Source: Sphingobium jiangsuense (lineage in GTDB: Bacteria > Pseudomonadota > Alphaproteobacteria > Sphingomonadales > Sphingomonadaceae). From it: a stretch of 64,000 nucleotides of DNA. The stretch covers positions 186,001 through 250,000 of the forward strand of contig NZ_JACIDT010000003.1 in assembly GCF_014196495.1 (NCBI RefSeq). Reading direction: 5' to 3'. A program made the translations under genes and the position numbers. The notes beneath the pieces were generated by a model, which was not told the DNA's origin, did not search any database, and saw nothing but the letters and a program-made list of their open reading frames with translations. Positions 56,720-64,000 of the stretch are shown here, in pieces; the first letter of the stretch is position 1, and each line of letters opens with the position of its first letter.

Positions 56720-57264
56720 ATCGTATTTTCCGAGAGGGTGAGGGGGCGGGCGAGGACGAAATCGTCGCAAATCTGCCCGCCGACGTTGAACTGGCGGTTC
56801 CCGATGCGGGTAAAGCCCTGTTTGGCGTAGAAGGCCAGCGCCCGGTCGTTCCCGGCATAGACGCCGAGGATCAGCCGCGCCGCGCCGCGCGCGAGGGCGG
56901 CTTCGACCGCCGCCTGCATCAGCGCCGCGCCCAGCCCGCCGCCATGGAAGCGGGAAAGGGTGTAGATGCGCTTCAGCTCGATATCCCCGTCCCGCGCGCC
57001 CGGCAGGTCCGGTTGCGTCAGCAGCGCATAGCCGATGGGGGCGCCGCCCGGCTCGACCTCGGCCAGCCATGCCTGCGCGCCGGTGTCGAGATGGCGGCGA
57101 TAGCTTTCCGCGCTGTTGGCCTTGAGGCAATGGGCGGTGATCGCCTCGCCGCCGATGATGTCGGCGAAGCTTTCGAGGAAGGTCGCCGCGCCGATCAGCG
57201 AGAGCCGCTCCGCATCCTCCGGCCCGGCCGGACGCAGGCGCCAGGAAAAGGTCGTCGCGCTCAT
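56716..57264 (-). CDS. GNAT-family N-acetyltransferase
   Basis: An acetyltransferase of 182 residues with the acetyl-CoA motif [20 protein letters not shown] (about 92-112, R-F-H-G-G-G-L-G loop), preceded by the substrate region and followed by [20 protein letters not shown]. The substrate is unknown. It sits between the two metH halves, starts 4 bases after the first and overlaps the second by 4 bases, so it is co-translated with them. Confidence 0.88.
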
Positions 57265-57268
57265 GGCC

Positions 57269-58324
57269 TCAGGCCGCGATGTGCATCGGGTCGAGCCCCG
57301 CCAGCCGCGTGACGACCGGCAGCTCCGGGATCGGCCGGGGCGGCGCACCCGCGACGGCCTTGGCGATGGCGGCGATATGCGAGGGCGTGGTGCCGCAGCA
57401 GCCGCCGACGATGTTCACCAGCTTCTCGTTCGTCCATTCGCGGATCAGCTCCGCCGTCCGCTCCGGCAGCTCGTCATATTGCCCCAGTTCGTTGGGCAGA
57501 CCCGCATTGGGATAGGCGAGGATCAGCGTGTCGGCGATCTTCGAGAGTTCGCCCAGATAAGGCCGCAGCAGGTCCGCCCCGAACGCGCAGTTGACGCCGA
57601 TGGTCAGCGGCTTCAGGTGCCGCAGCGAATACCAGAAGGCCGCGACGGTATGGCCCGAAAGATTGCGCCCGGACATGTCGGTGATGGTGAAGCTCATCAT
57701 CAGCGGCACCTTGCGGCCCGCCGCCGCTTCGGCTTCCCGCGCGGCGAGGCCCGCCGCCTTGGCGTTCAGCGTGTCGAAGCAGGTCTCGACCAGCAGGAAG
57801 TCGACGCCGCCCTCGATCAGCGCCGCGCATTGCTCGCGATACTGGTCCTTCAGCGTGTCGTAGTCGATCTCGCGATAGGCGGGGTCGTTGACGTCCGGGC
57901 TGATCGACAGCGTCTTGTTGGTCGGGCCGATCGCGCCCGCGACGAAGCGGCGCAGGCCGTCCTTCGCCTCCGCCTCGTCGCACGCCTCGCGGGCGAGGCG
58001 CGCGGCGGCGAGGTTCAGCTCGCGCACCAGATGCTCGGCGCCATAATCGGCCATCGCGATGCGGGTGCCGGAAAAGCTGTTGGTCTCGATCATGTCCGCG
58101 CCCGCGTCGAGATAGGCGGTATGGATCGCCTTCACGATATCCGGGCGGGTCAGGCAGAGCAGGTCGTTATTGCCCTTCTGGTCCTTCGCCAGGTCGAGCG
58201 CGCCGCGATAATCGGCCTCGGTCAGTCCATATTTCTGGATCGACGTGCCATAGCCGCCGTCGAAGATCAGGATGCGCTCGGCGGCGCGCTGCCGGAACAG
58301 GGCCTCTGCGTCGATGGCGCTCAT
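57269..58324 (-). CDS. metH: Methionine synthase, homocysteine-binding part
   Basis: A protein of 351 residues equal to the N-terminal barrel of MetH. Zn ligands: Cys in VNCAFGAD and CysCys in GGCCGTTPSHIAAI. Other motifs: IFDGGYGTSIQKYGL, ETNSFSGTRIAMADYG, FVAGAIGPTNKTLSI. It supplies the homocysteine site to the other half encoded at 54104-56719. The start overlaps the metF stop (ATGA). Confidence 0.94.
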   Translation of the reverse strand: MSAIDAEALFRQRAAERILIFDGGYGTSIQKYGLTEADYRGALDLAKDQKGNNDLLCLTRPDIVKAIHTAYLDAGADMIETNSFSGTRIAMADYGAEHLVRELNLAAARLAREACDEAEAKDGLRRFVAGAIGPTNKTLSISPDVNDPAYREIDYDTLKDQYREQCAALIEGGVDFLLVETCFDTLNAKAAGLAAREAEAAAGRKVPLMMSFTITDMSGRNLSGHTVAAFWYSLRHLKPLTIGVNCAFGADLLRPYLGELSKIADTLILAYPNAGLPNELGQYDELPERTAELIREWTNEKLVNIVGGCCGTTPSHIAAIAKAVAGAPPRPIPELPVVTRLAGLDPMHIAA

Positions 58325-59253
58325 GCCTGTACCTCCTTGCGCGCGCGCAGGCCGAGCAGATGGCAGATCGCATAGCTCAGCTCCGCCCGGTTGAGCGTAT
58401 AGAAATGGAAGCCGCGCACGCCGCCCGCATAGAGCTTGCGGCAGAGTTCCGCGGTGAGCGTCGCGGCGATCAGTTGGCGCGCGCCGGGCTGGTCGTCGAG
58501 GCCCTCGAACAGCCGTTCCATCCAGCCGGGCACCTCGGTGTTGCACAGGGCGGCCATTTTCTTCACGCCCGAAAAATTGGTGACGGGCATGATGCCGGGC
58601 AGGATATCGGCCTCTATCCCCGCCGCGCGGGCCTTGTCGAGGAAGCGGAAATAGGTGTCGGGCGCGAAGAAGAATTGCGTGATCGCGCGGGTCGCGCCCG
58701 CGTCGATCTTGCGCTTGAGATTGTCCATGTCCGCCTGCGCGCTCAGCGCGTCGGGGTGGACTTCGGGATAGGCGGCGACGGAAATCTCGAAATCGTGCAG
58801 CGCCTTCAGCCCCGCGACCAGCTCGGCGGCGTTGGCATAGCCCTGCGGGTGCGGTTCGAACCGGCTGCCCTGCTGCGGCGGGTCGCCGCGCAGCGCGACG
58901 ATGTGGCGGATGCCCGCCTCCCAATAGGCATGGGCAACCTCGGCGATCTCGCTTTTGCTCGCGCCGACGCAGGTGAGGTGCGCGGCGGCCGGGATCGCTG
59001 TTTCGCGGGCGATGCGTTCCACCGTGGCGTGGGTCCGCTCGCGCGTCGTGCCGCCCGCGCCATAGGTGACGGAAACGAAGCGCGGCCCCAGCGGGGCGAG
59101 CGTGGTGATGCTCTGCCAGAGCTGCTCTTCCACCTTCTCGCTGCGGGGCGGGAAGAATTCGAAGCTGACCTCCGCGTCTCCGCTCATGTCCGCATAGAGC
59201 GGCGCGTCGGAAAAGACGGGGGTTTCCAGCAGGGTGCAGCTTTGCGCGTTCAT
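58321..59253 (-). CDS. metF: 5,10-methylenetetrahydrofolate reductase
   Basis: A flavoenzyme of 310 residues that makes 5-methyl-THF for methionine synthase. Features: EVSFEFFPPRSEKVEEQLWQ, FVSVTYGAGGTTRERTHATV, HLTCVGASKSEI and HIVALRGDPP. The longer frame to 59382 is not used; the ATG at 59253 gives the family start and overlaps the regulator stop by 4 bases. It is second in the met operon. Confidence 0.95.
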   Translation of the reverse strand: MNAQSCTLLETPVFSDAPLYADMSGDAEVSFEFFPPRSEKVEEQLWQSITTLAPLGPRFVSVTYGAGGTTRERTHATVERIARETAIPAAAHLTCVGASKSEIAEVAHAYWEAGIRHIVALRGDPPQQGSRFEPHPQGYANAAELVAGLKALHDFEISVAAYPEVHPDALSAQADMDNLKRKIDAGATRAITQFFFAPDTYFRFLDKARAAGIEADILPGIMPVTNFSGVKKMAALCNTEVPGWMERLFEGLDDQPGARQLIAATLTAELCRKLYAGGVRGFHFYTLNRAELSYAICHLLGLRARKEVQA

Positions 59254-60221
59254 CGCCTTTTCCGTTCTCTGATCGGCAGGACCTTCGCGTTGCGGCGGCG
59301 GCCGAGCCATAATTTTACCGTGAGTTCCGCGCCGGGCAGCGTTTCCACCGCCTCCAGCGCCATGTCGGCGGCCTCGAACCATTGCTTCATCTGCTCGTCC
59401 GAGAAGCCGAGGCGTTCATGCTGGTCGCGGGTGCGCAGTTCCTCGCGGTCGTGCGGGGCGAAGTCGACCACCAGCATGCGGCCATTGTCGCCGAGCGTGC
59501 GCGCGCCTTCCGCGATCGCCTGTTCGGGCACCGGACTATAGTGCAATATCTGGTGCGCGGTGACCAGATCGGCGCTGCCCGTTTCCAGCGGCAGGTCGCA
59601 GAAATCGCCGAGGATCAGGTTGTAGCGCCCGGCATTGTCCTCCGGCAGCTTCGAGCGCGCCAGCCGCAGCATGTCGGGACTGCGGTCGATCGCGCTGACG
59701 CGTTCCGCCCGGCCGCCGAACAGCTCGATCATCCGCCCGGTGCCGGTGCCCAGATCGACCAGATGGCGGACGGTATCCGTGCCGAGCATCCGCGCCATCG
59801 CCCGCTCGACCTCCGCCTCCGGCACATGGAGCGAGCGGATCGCATCCCATTCCTCGGCATGGCGGGCGAAATATTCGTCGGCCGCGCGCACCCGGTCGGC
59901 ACGGATCGCGGCGAGGCGGGCAAGGTCGGCGCGCAGCCACAGCCCTTCGCTTTCCGACGCGGGGATGGCGTTGAACAGCGGCAGCAGCTGGCGGCAGGTC
60001 GGGGTCGTGCCGATCCGCAGGAAAACCCAGTTGCCTTCCTTGCGCCGGTCGATCAGCCCGGCCTCGGCCATGATCTTCACATGGCGCGAAACGCGCGGCT
60101 GGCTCTGCGCCACCGCCTGCGCCAGTTCGCCCACGGACAGTTCCATGGTGCCGAGCAGGTGCATGATGCGCATCCGGGTCGGATCGGCGAGCGCGCGAAA
60201 AACATCGAGAAGGTCGGTCAT
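59250..60221 (-). CDS. ArsR-family regulator fused to a SAM-methyltransferase domain (SahR-type)
   Basis: A protein of 323 residues: an N-terminal ArsR winged helix (LLDVFRALADPTRMRIMHLL, LSVGELAQAVAQSQPRVSRH) and a C-terminal class I methyltransferase fold (VDLGTGTGRMIELFGG, AIDRSPDMLRLARSKL). Fused ArsR proteins of this kind sense SAH or SAM and repress methionine-cycle genes; that function is inferred from family and context. It heads the metF-metH operon, and two perfect palindromes lie in its own promoter. The ATG at 60221 gives MTDLLDVFRALADPTR. Confidence 0.9.
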   Translation of the reverse strand: MTDLLDVFRALADPTRMRIMHLLGTMELSVGELAQAVAQSQPRVSRHVKIMAEAGLIDRRKEGNWVFLRIGTTPTCRQLLPLFNAIPASESEGLWLRADLARLAAIRADRVRAADEYFARHAEEWDAIRSLHVPEAEVERAMARMLGTDTVRHLVDLGTGTGRMIELFGGRAERVSAIDRSPDMLRLARSKLPEDNAGRYNLILGDFCDLPLETGSADLVTAHQILHYSPVPEQAIAEGARTLGDNGRMLVVDFAPHDREELRTRDQHERLGFSDEQMKQWFEAADMALEAVETLPGAELTVKLWLGRRRNAKVLPIRERKRR

Positions 60222-60227
60222 GAACTT

Positions 60228-60251
60228 GCATATAAAGTTTCCTTTATATGC
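60228..60251. promoter_or_regulatory. SahR-type operator 1
   Basis: GCATATAAAG-TTTC-CTTTATATGC, a perfect 10-bp arm palindrome, 7-30 bases upstream of the regulator start. A bound protein here would block transcription or translation of its own operon. Confidence 0.75.
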
Positions 60252-60263
60252 GGTCAACAGGGC

Positions 60264-60283
60264 ATATAAAGAATTCTTTATAT
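60264..60283. promoter_or_regulatory. SahR-type operator 2
   Basis: ATATAAAG-AATT-CTTTATAT, a perfect palindrome; its centre is about 34 bases (three helical turns) from operator 1, so two dimers could bind on one face. Confidence 0.75.
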
Positions 60284-60479
60284 CGTCTCTATCGTTCGTT
60301 ACCATAGTGGGACTCGCCGGATTCCGGTGCTTTTTATCGGCGGAGATGAAGCCGTCCGCGCAGGATCGGCTTGCGTTCCCACGGGCAAAGGATTAGAAAT
60401 CGCAGCGCAGGCCTATTGGGGGCAAGCTATTCTCCGGGGGGAGCCTGCGCCGTACTATCTCAGAGACAGGGGTTTGCTC

Positions 60480-60698
60480 ATGACCAAGACTATCGCACTT
60501 TCGCTCGTTCTCGCCGCGTCGCTCGGCCTGGCCGCTTGCTCGAAGCAGGAAGCAACCAATGCCTCCAATGTCGTTGCCAACGCCACGGACAACGCGATGG
60601 ATGCTGCCGACAATGCGATGGATGCCGCGATGAACGCCACCGCCAATGTCGCCAACGACGCGGGCAATGCCGCGAACAACGTTGCGAATTCGCTGTAA
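60480..60698 (+). CDS. Small Ala/Asn-rich lipoprotein
   Basis: A lipoprotein of 72 residues: signal TIALSLVLAASLGLAACSKQ (lipobox Cys about 19). The mature part is a repeat of short units such as NATDNAMDAADNAMDAAMNA, helix-forming and weakly acidic, like entericidin or Lpp-type proteins. A terminator follows at 60726. The function is unknown. Confidence 0.8.
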   Translation: MTKTIALSLVLAASLGLAACSKQEATNASNVVANATDNAMDAADNAMDAAMNATANVANDAGNAANNVANSL

Positions 60699-60725
60699 TC
60701 GCGCCAGTCGGTTTCTGACGGAAGA

Positions 60726-60758
60726 GGGGGATCGGGCCGGTTGGTCCGTCCCCCTTTT
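60726..60758 (+). terminator. Rho-independent terminator
   Basis: GGGGGA pairs with TCCCCC and CGG with CCG inside it, followed by TTTT (60755-60758). It separates the two small lipoprotein genes. Confidence 0.7.
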
Positions 60759-60795
60759 CGTTTCCACGCCATGGCGACGGGACCGGAATAGGACG

Positions 60796-60996
60796 ATGGC
60801 GATGTTCAGGATGATGACGGCCGGCCTGCTGGCGCTGGCCCTGGCGGCATGCGGCGCTTCCGACGAGGATCGCGACGTCGGCGGCGTGACGGCGGGCGAG
60901 GCGCGCGCGCTCAACGAAGCGGCCGCGATGCTCGATGCACAGGCGGATAATGCCCGCGCGGCGCTCGACATAGAGGCGGACGCGCCGCAGCGGTGA
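60796..60996 (+). CDS. Small lipoprotein
   Basis: A protein of 66 residues with a lipoprotein signal (FRMMTAGLLALALAACGASD, lipobox Cys about 19) and an acidic helical remainder (EARALNEAAAMLDAQADNAR). It may fall in the same loose class as the preceding lipoprotein. No family was recognised. The ATG at 60796 is preceded by a GGAATAGGAC stretch. Confidence 0.68.
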   Translation: MAMFRMMTAGLLALALAACGASDEDRDVGGVTAGEARALNEAAAMLDAQADNARAALDIEADAPQR

Positions 60997-61078
60997 GGAT
61001 GTGCCAATCCTTTGGTCGGGCGTTTGCGAGTTCATCGCCTGCTGAAGGGCGGATTGCGGCCAATTCCTGACAGTAACC

Positions 61079-61159
61079 TCCGTTCGCCCTGAGCTTGTCG
61101 AAGGGCTGCGCTTCCCCTCTTTAAGAAGGGCAGGGCTTCGACAAGCTCAGCCCGAACGG
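61079..61159. repeat. Dispersed repeat, family C, complete palindrome
   Basis: CCGTTCGCCCTGAGCTTGTC and GAAGGGC, then CTTCCCCTCTTTAAGAAGGG, then GGCTTCGACAAGCTCAGCCC and GAACGG. The arms are near-perfect complements. Confidence 0.8.
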
Positions 61160-61251
61160 TGGGGAACGAGATGTCCGCCAACCACCCAAAGCAGTTACTC
61201 TGTAGCCAAGATTTCAAAGCAGCGCATGCGTTCGCGCTCCATACCTGCCTA

Positions 61252-61285
61252 AAATTTGGGCATCTGGACCGCGCTGCCCAAATTT
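61252..61285. promoter_or_regulatory. 34-bp palindrome upstream of the glnK promoter
   Basis: AAATTTGGGCA and TGCCCAAATTT, perfect 11-bp arms with 12 bases between. It lies 59-92 bases upstream of the -24 element, where an enhancer-binding activator would sit. It differs from the usual NtrC site, so the bound protein is uncertain. Confidence 0.55.
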
Positions 61286-61343
61286 GCGGCGCGCCATGCG
61301 CTTCCCCATCGCGAAAAACCGCGTCCTGCCGCCTCTCGCAAAC

Positions 61344-61358
61344 TGGCACGGCATTTGC
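61344..61358 (+). promoter_or_regulatory. Sigma-54 promoter of glnK-amtB
   Basis: TGGCAC-N5-TTGC (-24/-12 consensus, with exactly 10 bases between GG and GC). It is 35 bases before the glnK start. Confidence 0.85.
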
Positions 61359-61392
61359 GTATAGTCCCCTGCACACCATACAAGGGGGTAGC

Positions 61393-61731
61393 ATGAAACT
61401 TATCATGGCAATCATTAAGCCGTTCAAACTGGACGATGTCCGGGAGGCGCTGTCCTCCGTGGGCGTCGCGGGCATGACGGTGAGCGAGGTCAAGGGTTTC
61501 GGCCGTCAGAAGGGGCAGACCGAGATTTATCGCGGTGCCGAGTACAGCACCAACATGGTGCCCAAGATCAAGGTCGAGGTGGTTTGCGACGATGATCTGG
61601 CGCCCCGCGTGGTCGAGGTCGTGCAGCAGGCCGCCAACAGCGGCGCGATCGGCGACGGCAAGATCTTCGTGCTCGATGTCGCGCAGGCTGTCCGCATCCG
61701 TACCGGCGAAACCGGCGAAACAGCGCTGTGA
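61393..61731 (+). CDS. glnK: PII nitrogen-regulatory protein
   Basis: A trimeric signal protein of 112 residues that reports nitrogen status and gates AmtB. The T-loop is YRGAEYSTNMVPK with the uridylylation Tyr (about 51); the B-loop region NSGAIGDGKIFV is normal. It starts with the standard MKLIMAIIKPFKLDDVREAL. It is cotranscribed with amtB, 14 bases downstream. Confidence 0.95.
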   Translation: MKLIMAIIKPFKLDDVREALSSVGVAGMTVSEVKGFGRQKGQTEIYRGAEYSTNMVPKIKVEVVCDDDLAPRVVEVVQQAANSGAIGDGKIFVLDVAQAVRIRTGETGETAL

Positions 61732-61745
61732 TGAAGGGGGAAATA

Positions 61746-63074
61746 ATGACCATTTCCAAAAAGCTTTGCGGAACGGCGGCGGCGCTGGGCGCCACGCTGG
61801 CCGCCTCCGTTCCGGCCTGGGCGCAGGACGCCGCAGCGGCGGCCGCGCCGGTGCCCAATCCGGGCAACAATGCCTGGATGATGACGTCCACGCTTCTGGT
61901 CTTCCTGATGATCCTGCCGGGTCTGGCGCTGTTCTACGGCGGCCTCACCCGGTCGAAGAACATGCTCTCGACGATGACCCAGATCGGCGCGGCGAGCGCC
62001 TTCGCGATGCTGGCCTGGGTGATCTGGGGCTATGGCACCGCCTTCGGACCGGAAGGCAACAGCTTCATCGCCTGGGGCAAATATTTCCTCTCCGGCATCA
62101 CGCCGGACAGCACGGCGGCGACCTTCACCGATGAGGTGATCTCCGAATATGTGTTCGTCTGCTTCCAGATGACCTTTTCCGCCATCACCATCTCGCTGGT
62201 GATCGGCGCGGTGGTCGAACGGATGAAGTTTGCCGCGATGATGGTGTTCACGCCGATCTGGCTCACCATCGTCTATTACCCGATCGCCCATATGGTGTGG
62301 GCGGGCGGCGGCCTGTTCTTCGACATGGGCGCGCTCGATTTCGCGGGCGGCACGGTCGTGCACATCAATGCGGGCATCTCCGCCCTCGTCGCCTGCATCA
62401 TCCTGGGCAAGCGCATCGGCTATCCCAAGGAACCGATGCCGCCGCACAGCCTGACGCTGACGATGGTGGGCACCGGCCTGCTGTGGGTCGGCTGGTTCGG
62501 CTTCAACGCCGGTTCCGCGCTGGAAGCCAATGGCTCGGCCGCGCTGGCGATGATCAACACCTTCGTCGCCACCGCCTCCGCCGCCCTGGCGTGGATGCTG
62601 GTGGAAAAGCTGGCGGGCCACAAGCCCTCGGCCCTCGGCTTCTGCTCCGGCGTGATCGCGGGCCTGGTCGCGGTAACCCCGGCGGCGGGCAACAGCGGCC
62701 CGTTCGGCGCGATCGTGCTGGGCGCCGTCGCCTCGATCATCTGCTTCATCGCGGTGTCGAAGCTGAAGCCGATGTTCGGATATGACGACTCGCTCGACGC
62801 CTTCGGCATCCACGGCGTGGGCGGCATCGTCGGCGCGATCGGCACCGGCATCGTCTATGCGCCCGGCCTCGGCGGCCCCGGCGGCGCGGACTTCGCGGTC
62901 GGCCCGCAGCTCGTGACGCAGATCCTGGCGGTCGTCGCCACGATCATCTGGTCCAGCATCGGCACCGCCGTCGCCATCTACGTGGCCAAGGCCCTGACCG
63001 GCCTGCGGGTCAGCCCCGATGTCGAGCGCGAGGGCCTCGACCTCGGCGAGCATGGCGAGCGCGCCTACAACTGA
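61746..63074 (+). CDS. amtB: Ammonium transporter
   Basis: A protein of 442 residues with a cleavable signal (LGATLAASVPAWAQ) and 11 transmembrane helices. It conducts ammonium/ammonia and is blocked by GlnK. Pore and family features: FYGGLTRSKNMLSTM, DFAGGTVVHINAGISALVAC and FGIHGVGGIVGAIGTGI (twin His: VVHINAG and FGIHGVG). It ends before a terminator at 63149. Confidence 0.95.
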   Translation: MTISKKLCGTAAALGATLAASVPAWAQDAAAAAAPVPNPGNNAWMMTSTLLVFLMILPGLALFYGGLTRSKNMLSTMTQIGAASAFAMLAWVIWGYGTAFGPEGNSFIAWGKYFLSGITPDSTAATFTDEVISEYVFVCFQMTFSAITISLVIGAVVERMKFAAMMVFTPIWLTIVYYPIAHMVWAGGGLFFDMGALDFAGGTVVHINAGISALVACIILGKRIGYPKEPMPPHSLTLTMVGTGLLWVGWFGFNAGSALEANGSAALAMINTFVATASAALAWMLVEKLAGHKPSALGFCSGVIAGLVAVTPAAGNSGPFGAIVLGAVASIICFIAVSKLKPMFGYDDSLDAFGIHGVGGIVGAIGTGIVYAPGLGGPGGADFAVGPQLVTQILAVVATIIWSSIGTAVAIYVAKALTGLRVSPDVEREGLDLGEHGERAYN

Positions 63075-63148
63075 TCGAAATTCGGGGCGGGGCCGCCCGG
63101 TTCAGGACAGGCCCCACCCGTCACGATGTTCCTCCTGCGAACACACCT

Positions 63149-63181
63149 GGGCCGGTGCAGCAATGTACCGGCCCTATTTTT
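63149..63181 (+). terminator. glnK-amtB terminator
   Basis: GGGCCGGT pairs with ACCGGCCC around a 10-base loop, followed by TATTTTT. Confidence 0.8.
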
Positions 63182-63296
63182 ATGGGCTTATTGGTTGTTG
63201 CATGGCGGGTTGTCGCAGGAAACAGGCGCGACGAAAAAAGGAGCGCCCGCCGGACCGCTCCTTTCAAGCTTTTCTCATCATAAGGAAGGAGGCCGC

Positions 63297-63731
63297 TCAG
63301 CCCTTGTCGGCGGCCAGCGCATCCATGATCTGCCGCACCGGCGTCAGGTCATAGCCTGCGGCGGCGGCGGTGGCGGCGAGCGTGTCGGGCGATTCCCCGG
63401 CCCGCGCGCGCGCCAGCGCCCAGAGCAGCGTGGAGCGCGTGCCCGACCGGCAATAGGCGAGCAGCTTGCCCGCCGATGCCGCTTGCAGCGCCTCGTCCAT
63501 GCCGTCGAGCTGCCACGGGGCGAAGCCGCCATGCGTCACCGGCACCGCGGCATAGCCGATGCCCGCCGCCCGCGCCGCGGCCTCTATTGCCGCGCCGTTG
63601 GTCTGGCCGGACTCCTCGTCGTCGGGGCGGTTGTTGAGGATGACGCTGATCCCCATGGCCTTCGCCCGGTCCACATCGGCGACCCCGATCTGCGGCGCGA
63701 CGAAGATAGTATCGGTAAGCTGGCGAAACAT
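63297..63731 (-). CDS. DUF442/TIGR01244 phosphatase-like protein
   Basis: A protein of 144 residues with a dual-specificity-phosphatase-like fold. The Cys loop is AYCRSGTRSTLLW (C-x3-G-x-R-S form) and the start FRQLTDTIFVAPQIGVADVD with ILNNRPDDEESGQ fits the BLH/TIGR01244 family, often linked to sulfide or thiol metabolism. AAGGA precedes the ATG at 63731; the longer frame to 63767 is not needed. It lies downstream of an ABC exporter gene on the same strand. Confidence 0.85.
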   Translation of the reverse strand: MFRQLTDTIFVAPQIGVADVDRAKAMGISVILNNRPDDEESGQTNGAAIEAAARAAGIGYAAVPVTHGGFAPWQLDGMDEALQAASAGKLLAYCRSGTRSTLLWALARARAGESPDTLAATAAAAGYDLTPVRQIMDALAADKG

Positions 63732-63824
63732 GCGCTGTCCTTCGGAAAAATCCCAGTCGCCTTCCATAGAGCCTTTCCCGGCCGGATCAAATGCTTCCGA
63801 TGTCCCGCCCCGGAAAGCGCGCCT

Positions 63825-64000
63825 TCAGGCCTCCGCCTCGGCGGGCAGGGCCGCGCTCTCCTGTTCGGCGGCCTGCCGCGCCCACATCTGCGCATAGACG
63901 CCGCCCTGCGCGAGCAGCCCGGCATGGCTGCCGCGTTCGGCGATGCGTCCGGCCTCCAGCACGATGATCTCGTCGGCATCGACCACGGTCGAGAGGCGGT
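63825..64000 (-). CDS. ABC exporter ATP-binding end (partial)
   Basis: Only the last 58 residues are present. [20 protein letters not shown] and [20 protein letters not shown] are the end of an ABC ATPase (the H-loop region begins just outside), followed by an acidic Ala/Glu tail. The ATM1/MsbA type of exporter is likely. The gene continues past the right edge. Confidence 0.8.
   Translation of the reverse strand, partial: RLSTVVDADEIIVLEAGRIAERGSHAGLLAQGGVYAQMWARQAAEQESAALPAEAEA

Larger units (their letters stand above)
60997..61392. other. Intergenic region with family C repeat and glnK promoter
   Basis: Holds the complete family C palindrome (61079-61159), a long palindrome (61252-61285) and the sigma-54 promoter (61344-61358) of glnK. 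No gene is seen. Confidence 0.7.

Overview
The window is GC-rich DNA from the chromosome of an alphaproteobacterium, most likely order Sphingomonadales. The pointers are the secB / Tim44-like / mltA / smr gene order, the split methionine synthase, the fused ArsR-methyltransferase next to metF, the prophage-like gene transfer agent (GTA) cluster and several families of short dispersed palindromic repeats. No tRNA, rRNA, IS element or CRISPR array was recognised. Assignments come from reading the sequence and from family knowledge; no database search was run.

Layout. 1-14 kb: housekeeping and envelope genes (end of mutM, uvrA, trmB, metK, lnt, a YqaA-type membrane protein, rnk, an orphan histidine kinase) with two stretches of dispersed repeats. 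14.1-30.4 kb: a complete-looking GTA/prophage structural cluster in the RcGTA gene order, all on the plus strand: small and large terminase, portal, a DUF6127-like protein, prohead protease, capsid, connector genes, major tail, two tail-assembly chaperones, a very short tape measure, distal tail (DUF2460), hub (DUF2163), NlpC/P60 peptidase, baseplate protein and a DUF2793 fibre-type protein. It is interrupted by a LuxR-type solo regulator flanked by two long hairpin repeats, by a minus-strand secreted-protein gene and by dispersed repeats. 30.6-37.4 kb: OmpA-family protein, SodC, a BI-1 family membrane protein, a metallophosphatase, rpsT, dnaA and a DUF4136 lipoprotein. 37.5-43.5 kb: trpS, murJ, secB, Tim44-like, mltA, smr. 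43.6-49 kb: a GGDEF/EAL protein, dapE, cupin, apt, an MTA/SAH nucleosidase-like gene and a GST. 49.1-52.4 kb: the engB-yidC-yidD-rnpA-rpmH cluster. 52.7-64 kb: a beta-helix protein, a Kazal lipoprotein, the operon arsR/SAM-MT - metF - metH(N) - GNAT - metH(C), two small lipoproteins, glnK-amtB, a DUF442 phosphatase-like protein and the end of an ABC exporter.

How the genes connect. A methionine/SAM theme recurs: metK at 9 kb and the met operon at 54-60 kb share a palindrome of the form ATATAAAG-N4-CTTTATAT, so the ArsR-methyltransferase protein probably controls both, as known for SahR-type regulators. The mtnN-like and apt genes would recycle the adenine made from SAM by-products. glnK-amtB carries a textbook sigma-54 promoter. 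The GTA cluster is the main accessory element. Its most unusual points are the LuxR solo between terminase and portal and the two structured repeats flanking it, whose stems covary.
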